This document shows positions 57,944 to 64,000 of a DNA stretch of 64,000 nt, piece after piece. The stretch is taken from assembly GCA_035772785.1 (NCBI GenBank), contig JAOCPU010000032.1, forward strand, positions 310,001 to 374,000, written 5' to 3'. Source of the stretch: Phlebiopsis flavidoalba. Lineage: Eukaryota; Basidiomycota; Agaricomycetes; Polyporales; Phanerochaetaceae. The notes below the pieces were generated by a model that ran no database searches, was not told where the DNA came from, and saw only the letters and a list, made by a program, of their open reading frames with translations. The first letter of the stretch is position 1; each line of letters starts with the position of its first letter. Made by a program: the position numbers and the translations under genes.

Positions 57944-59820
57944 TTGTGCAGGATGTAGAGGGTTTGTGAGGAGTAGATGAGATGATGTTTTGGGCCGCCG
58001 CGAAGGTGTGCAGTGGCCCTTCGGTTGTGACGACGGTCAGGAGGGTAGACGCGAGACGGGGGCGCGACGGCCAAAAACGCGACTTCAGGCGCGGCGCGCA
58101 CGTGACATCATTCACCGCCGTGGTTGATCGAGCGGCGGCGCGCTGTGTGCTGCCAGCGCGCCTTTCGGCCCTTCTTGGGGTCGTCGAACCTCGAGGCGGC
58201 TCGTGCACGCCGCCGCTATGAGAAATACACTCCAAATCTTCCATGCATATGTCTCCATTCACTTAACATTCGAGTGCTTCGTCAGAGCGAGCGACTTCGT
58301 GATGGTTGACGACGCGCTCTACATACTTGCATAGCTTGAGCTAAGCTACCACACACCAGGTGCGGATGTCTACGGACTTAATAGTCACGCCCGGTCAGAT
58401 GGTCCTATGACTTGCGATTTCAATACTCCGCTTCAAGCGGCCAATTTTATAAAATGTATGAACGCTTATAGCGCTTTCTGTTACATTTTTTCTCAACATC
58501 CCGCACCGCGCCAAGTTCCTTACAGCTCGCGGTAACACCAAAACTAACACCATCTGACGCTTACGCTAAATTGCGGTCATTATCCAATCTGCGTACACAG
58601 GCGGGCCACGGCCCTTATCCAGTAGGCGAAGCCCCTATTTTCTCGCTAAGAAAGCCCACTCCCCTCCAGACCGCTGTCGGACGCGAAGTGTGCGACGCGA
58701 GCATATAAACAAGGGTGCCCGAGCCTCATCTTCCCTCACGCGCACCTACTTTCCGCCGCCCCTAAAGCCTTGGTCCCCCCCCCGATGCGAGGCTACATGG
58801 ATAAGAAGCAACATAGGGGAGGACACACGGGGCACAGAAGCACGCAGTGGAACATCCGGAACGGCCCACAGGTGTGTGGATGGTTGCAACCTGCCCACCG
58901 AGTAAGAGGGGAACGGAAATGTGTCGTCCTTCTTGACATGCTTTGGAATAGAAAGGCCCCTCGGGAAATCACGTATGTCCTGTTGACCGTCGCCTAGACT
59001 TGAATGTGACCACGCCGTCTGTCGGAAGTTCATCGTAATAAGTTACTCACAGTTGAGCATCGTTGATTCTATAGACTATCGTGCGCGCATTATGAGGAGG
59101 CGTGTGGTTGCAATCCCTGTGGAATGACCTTCAGATGACACGACGTAGAGGAGAGATAGATCGGACGTTACCTTGAGATTGTAAGCCGTAGATATAGAAT
59201 CTCATGCGAGGGAACTACTGTATTATGTAGCACAGTGCCGACGATTTAATCGTAGTACTGAACACAATTTATCAGGACGTCTCGATATTATACGTGCTCA
59301 AATGTGGAATATCAACCTCGATAAGTGATCTTGCTCTTATAGGGGAGAAGGTGAAGCCGAATTGAAAACGGCGGAAGTGAATACGTGTACGTAGGCTGAG
59401 ATTTGCGAGCGGGACGATTGGCTTTTGTTCGAGTGATGACGCGCACGATAACAGTAACTGTTTGGGAAGCGTTCATTGCTTTGGAGTAACTGTCGTATGT
59501 AATAGCAGAGAATTGTAACTTTTTATGCGCATCGAAGCGTGTACGTTGTGTTGGAGCTGCGGGTGGAAATCAAGAAGGGACGAGGGTAGTTTGACGAGGG
59601 ACTAGATCTCGATACTGTGAAACTTCGAAACAAAACTCAAGCATCGAGTCGATTGTGGCAAGGGCTCTGCAGAGATGGAGACCTAGCCTGGGTCGTAGGG
59701 TATGAAATCGAAAACAAACAAGTCTCTCATAAATATAAAAAATAACAAACAAAAGAACGTGTAGTAAACATAGGCACTTCCGAGTCGACCTAACCTTTGG
59801 CGTTATTATTCGCGTACCGA
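57944..59820. other. Gene-poor stretch, no assignable gene
   Basis: The first 350 bases are the PDS5 upstream region. Beyond that only short frames (58690-58905, 58770-59033) occur, without similarity. Confidence 0.35.
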
Positions 59821-59906
59821 CATGTATGTTCGGCTCCGTCAGCAAAATAAGAGCTCTACGAGTGCGAAACACAACCTAACGTCTCATACGGCCCGCTGGC
59901 TTCCCC

Positions 59907-60251
59907 ATGACCGGCACGCCGCCTTCTGGGGCCCTCCTCCCTCCCTCGTCCCTAGCTATTCTCACCCAGCCCGCATACCCACACATCTCCTTGACAAACA
60001 ATACCATCCGACGACCGACTATGTCCTGGACCTCGTCTGTAGGGACTATCCCCCTTCACTTCCTTTCCTCCGGTCAACGTGCCACCCACCCCACACGCCC
60101 TACAACGCAGTGCAACTGCAAAAACAAGTTGGACAGACTCCTGAGTTTTGCCAGCATATCAGCGACCGAGGCGATCTGCACAAGCGAAGGTGGCCACCTT
60201 GTCGCCTCAACAGGCCGTTTCATCGCCCCACCGCTCTGCAGCCCTCCCTAG
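59907..60251 (+). CDS. Unrecognised open reading frame (114 aa)
   Basis: An ATG-started frame, MTGTPPSGALLPPSSLAIL..., containing TQCNCKNKLDRLLSFASISATEA. An overlapping 190-residue frame (59822-60394) is in competition. No domain or intron support was found, and either or both may be chance. Confidence 0.2.
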   Translation: MTGTPPSGALLPPSSLAILTQPAYPHISLTNNTIRRPTMSWTSSVGTIPLHFLSSGQRATHPTRPTTQCNCKNKLDRLLSFASISATEAICTSEGGHLVASTGRFIAPPLCSPP

Positions 60252-61040
60252 GACCACCAGCCCATCGACATACCGAGGACATCCTTCTCCAGTCGCTACG
60301 ACTCGAATCGGAACCGACGACGGGAGGCGCGAAATTGACAGCAACATGCCTCGAGGTCGCACGTCAGCCAAGCGCCAACGATGGAGAGGTATAGAGCTCA
60401 CTCAAAGGAAAAACCGACCAATCGTCGCCACCTCGTCCAGCTAGCGCGCGCTGAATTGCAACACGAGGACTAAAAGGGAATGTCAGCCGGTGTCGTTGAA
60501 GTATGAGTTATAACACAACCTATCCGGAAACTCCCGTCCGTTGAATCTTTTGGATTGAAAAGAGACGCCGGCGCACTGATGATTTTGCGGATATCGGGAT
60601 TTGTGCGAGGAAATGACGTGACGGAAGGAAAGCTGGGGCGGACAAAAAGCCGGAAACAAGCAAAACAAATAACTTTAGACGGAGAAGAGCAGAAAGCCGT
60701 CATTATCGGTACCGAGTTATAGCCCTCGTGCTCCGCTTCAGCCCAAGCGAGCTAAGCGACACTTGAAATGTTCGGAACCTAAAACCCAGAAGGGATAGCA
60801 CTATGTGGCAGTCCAGACAGATGCGGAGAAGGTTAGAGGTTGGATGTGGAAGGAAGACGAGATATAATTATAACCCGGTACTCGTCGTGGCAGCACCAGG
60901 CTTACACGAGAAAAATAGAAAACACTACGAGCATGCTTGAGAATTCGCTCGAATGCAGCACCATGAAACTGGAAACACGCACCAGAAAGACATCTAGGCA
61001 ACCTTGAAGACCTCGATGACTCGGAGACCCGACCTCGGCT
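60252..61040. other. No assignable gene
   Basis: Overlapping short frames on both strands. Nothing was recognised. Confidence 0.3.
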
Positions 61041-61054
61041 GATGTGTTCGCCGC

Positions 61055-61290
61055 CTGAAGACCAGACCCCTATCTCCTGAAACTGCACACTCGTATCATC
61101 TTGCGTGTCCTTGTTAGATTCGCCACCTTGATCGAGGCTACGAGTACCACGTCCTGAAAACCGCACCTGCCGACACTCTTGCCCCTATGCTCCCAGATAT
61201 CCTCGCGCTTTCTTTGAAGACCAGGACCCCGTTCTTGAAGACTGCACACAGCGAACCCACTCTTGCCTGTCTTGCAGTCCTTGTCCGCGT
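61055..61290 (-). repeat. Imperfect tandem repeat, unit about 77-80 bp
   Basis: Three units share (C/T)CTGAA(A/G)ACTGCAC-like cores at about 61077, 61152 and 61232, the first and third preceded by GACCAG(G)ACCCC and followed by CTTGC/GTCCTTGT. On the - strand the units keep a 26-residue rhythm (SVQFQEIGVWSS, QVRFSGRGTRSL, CVQSSRTGSWSS). This could be a degenerate repeat protein or a minisatellite. Confidence 0.4.
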
Positions 61291-63131
61291 ACTAGACGAT
61301 ACTCCCTCCCCGTGGGCCCAGCCCTCAGGGTAGCACTCCTCCGTCGGAAAACATCCTCGATGACCACCGGTAGTAGCGGCTCGGCGGGGAAGACTCTAGC
61401 GCTACGTCGACCTTGCGTGCTCAGCGGAGCAGTTAACGACCTTGCGGTTTGGTGTGCGCGGCGCCCAGTGGGGGCGTGGCGTCGGGTGGGTTTCGTGGTA
61501 CTGGATCTTGCCTCGCCTTGGGCTGTAGCCTCACGACCGCGGCAGAGGCTGGCGAGGTTAAAGCGCAGGCCGGTTGCGGCCTCGAACTGGGTCGCGCTCG
61601 ACGGAGGTCTGGATGAGTGAGGTGAATGCCCCATGTTTCGCATGAAACTTGGTGTTTCGGGGGATGTGAATGTAGTTGTAGTTATCAGGCGGGTTAGGTT
61701 GCATGGGGTTACGGTCTGATCTTTGGTAATTATGGAGGCTGAACCAGTGATTGGATCTATATAGGGGGGGGGCGGCGGTCAGTCCTCGTCCAGCCGCGCT
61801 CTCGGCGTTGGGAAATCGCCGGCGTATTTGGTGTGGGCATCCCCTGTGCCGTCGATTTGGCGAGCCTCCCCCCCCACGCTATGCCGTCGATTCTGGTGTT
61901 CCGCCTCTCGCCCCCCCTTCGTAACGGCGGGGGGGGGGGGGACAGGGGGCTCCTACCTCTGCTCGTGTTGATTTACCTTGACCCCCGCCTCCTCGAACCT
62001 TTTTCGTGGAGGCCGGCTCTCCCACCGCCCCCCCCCTCCTTTTTGTCGCTCAACTCTGCCGACGGCACCCCCCGGTGATGTATCCACCGCCCGTGGTGCC
62101 TGCTTTGCAGCGCCCAAAGAGTGTCTGTCCCAGCCGTCCGTGCCGGTCGTGAAACTCAAGAGATCGAGAACACCAGACAGCGGTGAACGATCCTTTCCAG
62201 GTCCTTTCGCCGCGCCATGGCCTATGATGGTGAAGATTTGCATGACCGTGAAGAAAATCGTCCCCAATTTTGCTGTCACGGTCGCCGTTGGCGCAATCAT
62301 GGCGGTCAGTACGTACAGCAGATCGTTTGTCTGTGTCCTTGCCATGCGATCGTCTGCTCTGAAATGACACTGCGGCAGAGAGGCTGGGGGCCTCTATACT
62401 GATGGTCCCACTAGTCTTTTTTTGACTCATTGGTGGAAATATCTTATCTGATCACATGCCGATGCAGACTAGTCTTGCTCGAACCAGCAAAACCATAGGA
62501 TTAAACGTCGTCGCGACGTACGATAACTTCAACTTCGGATGACGCTCATACTGGGCTTCCGTGGAAGCCCGCCGTGTCGGGGCGTCGGCAACACTAAGCG
62601 GTCGGCACACTCGTCGCGCAACAGAATTGGTACGAGCTCTGTTGTGCGAACGGTCTCGAGAGCGAGCGGTACAGGAAAGAACTAAAGAAAACGACCGAAA
62701 ACAAGGTTCGTACAATGTAAAGGTCGGATTATGTAAGCGTCCCAATTTGGCTGTGACCCAGTCGGGTTACATTCCGTACGAGATCGGACGTGAACGTGAC
62801 ATGTAGACAGTAGATTACTCCGAACCAAAAAGAACCGACGGCATGAACTACTTTGTAGATCTTGGGAATTGAGATGCGAAAATAAAAGACGTTAGACAAC
62901 TTCTAGGGTAGCACTACCCCTCTGTAGCATAGTCAGGCGGGTTGTCGTTCGCGTTTGCTTGCTCAGCCGTCCGGCAATGTAAGTCAATTGACGGAGAATA
63001 AGTGGTAGGCTGGAAAAAGCGTTTGTGACCGCACTGACATCTCCTGACGTGGTGGTGCTGCACGTCCTCGAATGACTGAATGCTTCTACCTGACTGAAGG
63101 ATGCGGGTACAAGGAGGCTAAGTCCTGGAAG
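61291..63131. other. GC-rich, no assignable gene
   Basis: Open frames on both strands at 61185-61643 and 61953-62430 (one, on -, with a hydrophobic segment near its start) show no recognisable domain. Poly-G runs stand at 61764-61770 and 61929-61940 and poly-C runs at 61868 and 62030. Confidence 0.3.
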
Positions 63132-64000
63132 TTACGCCTTTGAGATGACATTACGCTCGATTGCCGTGTTGAAGAAACTTACATCCGAGTGGGTATGCGA
63201 CCGATTGTGAAAACGCATTCTCGGCCCTAGCCGTTGAAATTGCATCCGCCGCTTGTAGAACCTGACCCATAAGACTGCAGCAGCAATCAGGATACCGACC
63301 AGTGCAACTCCTCCAACAGTCCCGCCAATTACAGCGCTTTTTATTGCTGCTCCGTGGATTTGGCAGCCGGCTTGAAGCTATCGTAGGTGCCGGAGGTTTC
63401 GTGGGGTCTGAAGTGAATATAGTCGGATGCGCGGTTGCATTTTTGGGTAGAGGATGATGGACTTCGATTCTCATGTTTAACTGTCCGATGGCAAATTAGA
63501 GGGAAAGAGATGATGCTTACGACATGGTCTTTTCTTCGTCACTCAAGGCAAATCCGAGGGCGGCATTCAGCACATACGCTGCAGGCAATTGTTGCGAAGC
63601 GCGTAAACACCGTTGGGGGCGGTCCGCGCCATTGGGTACCGTAATATTCAGTATCACTCGGGAGTTTTTGGCCCAGGTTTGCAAAGCATAAAACTACGTT
63701 CAACGTCATAGCCTTAGACTTCATGCGCGGCGGTCATAGTATCGATGATGTCCCCACCTGTACATTTACGTATGCTTGAATAAAGAGAGCCATGCCTGAT
63801 GTGGGAGTCGGTACGATTCCATGCAGAGAAAAGTCCGCGGAACAAATATGCTACTCATGCGCCGCTCAGATACTATCGCAAATGAGACAGTGACGCCAAG
63901 AATACACACCCCGACTATTCAGCGTCCAGTTACCCGTGTTCAATGGTTCTGATATGCAAATTAACGCTCGGCATATAGCAGTCGAGATGCTTCCGATAGA
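63132..64000 (-). CDS. Single-pass membrane protein, partial
   Basis: The C-terminal half is clear: AVIGGTVGGVALVGILIAAAVLWV is a typical Gly/Ala-rich transmembrane helix followed by a basic stop-transfer stretch FYKRRMQFQR and a tail reading RMRFHNRSHTHSD. The tail ends either at TAA 63132-63134 or, if GTAAGT after HSD is a donor, a codon after the next acceptor. Upstream, TMALFIQAYVNVQ-like and MTLNVVLCFANLGQ stretches (63680-63800) look like extracellular beta-rich sequence, but frames change and the gene runs off the right edge. This architecture is common among basidiomycete surface proteins of unknown function. Confidence 0.45.

Noticed and set aside
1..64000. CRISPR array, bacterial operon or viral genes
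   Set aside because: No regular short repeat-spacer pattern and no such proteins; spliceosomal introns throughout show eukaryotic nuclear DNA.

Overview
The window is nuclear DNA from a filamentous basidiomycete, most likely an Agaricomycete. The protein-coding genes are split by many introns of about 45-60 bp with GT/AG ends. The gene set (FunK1-type kinase, MYND-finger protein, GH76-like protein with a C-terminal membrane anchor, sphingolipid delta-4 desaturase, BUR1 kinase, PDS5) is what one expects on such a chromosome arm. No bacterial, viral, rRNA or tRNA gene was found.

Layout from left to right. 1-1.6 kb: an inverted repeat carrying periodic TTTGTACC motifs. 1.6-5.4 kb: sphingolipid delta-4 desaturase (+), an MTH1-like Nudix hydrolase (+) and, convergent with it across 13 bp, a D-amino-acid oxidase (-). 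5.4-12 kb: gene-poor, with a Helitron-like 3' end, a short direct repeat and two unresolved coding fragments. 12-18.4 kb: BUR1/CDK9-type kinase (-) and a FunK1 kinase (-). 18.4-25 kb: a MYND-like fragment, an MFS transporter (+) and an unrecognised coiled-coil protein (+). 25.6-29.9 kb: ribosomal protein eL42 (-) and the NatA auxiliary subunit NAA15 (-). 30-39 kb: a gene-poor, partly very GC-rich accessory stretch with a complete 625-bp hAT-type MITE with perfect 8-bp target duplications, four copies of a short dispersed repeat that looks like half an arginine tRNA, a small intact gene, and an AT-rich segment bounded by inverted repeats. 39.5-46.8 kb: the ribosome-quality-control ligase listerin (LTN1, -) and a small conserved-looking protein (-). 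47-52.2 kb: a MYND-finger protein (+) and a GH76-like protein (+). 52.9-57.9 kb: cohesin regulator PDS5 (-). 58-63 kb: no assignable gene. 63.1 kb to the edge: a single-pass membrane protein (-), cut by the window end.

Almost every recognisable gene is interrupted by one-base frame changes, often in homopolymers, and often in compensating pairs with the protein conserved on both sides. The simplest reading is uncorrected long-read indel error in the assembly rather than mass gene decay, so CDS limits are given as spans and should not be translated literally.

The genes are housekeeping genes with separate jobs (sphingolipids, nucleotide-pool sanitation, D-amino-acid breakdown, transcription elongation, protein N-acetylation, translation, ribosome rescue, cohesion). 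There is no operon-like logic. The most novel material is the repeat-rich 33-39 kb stretch.
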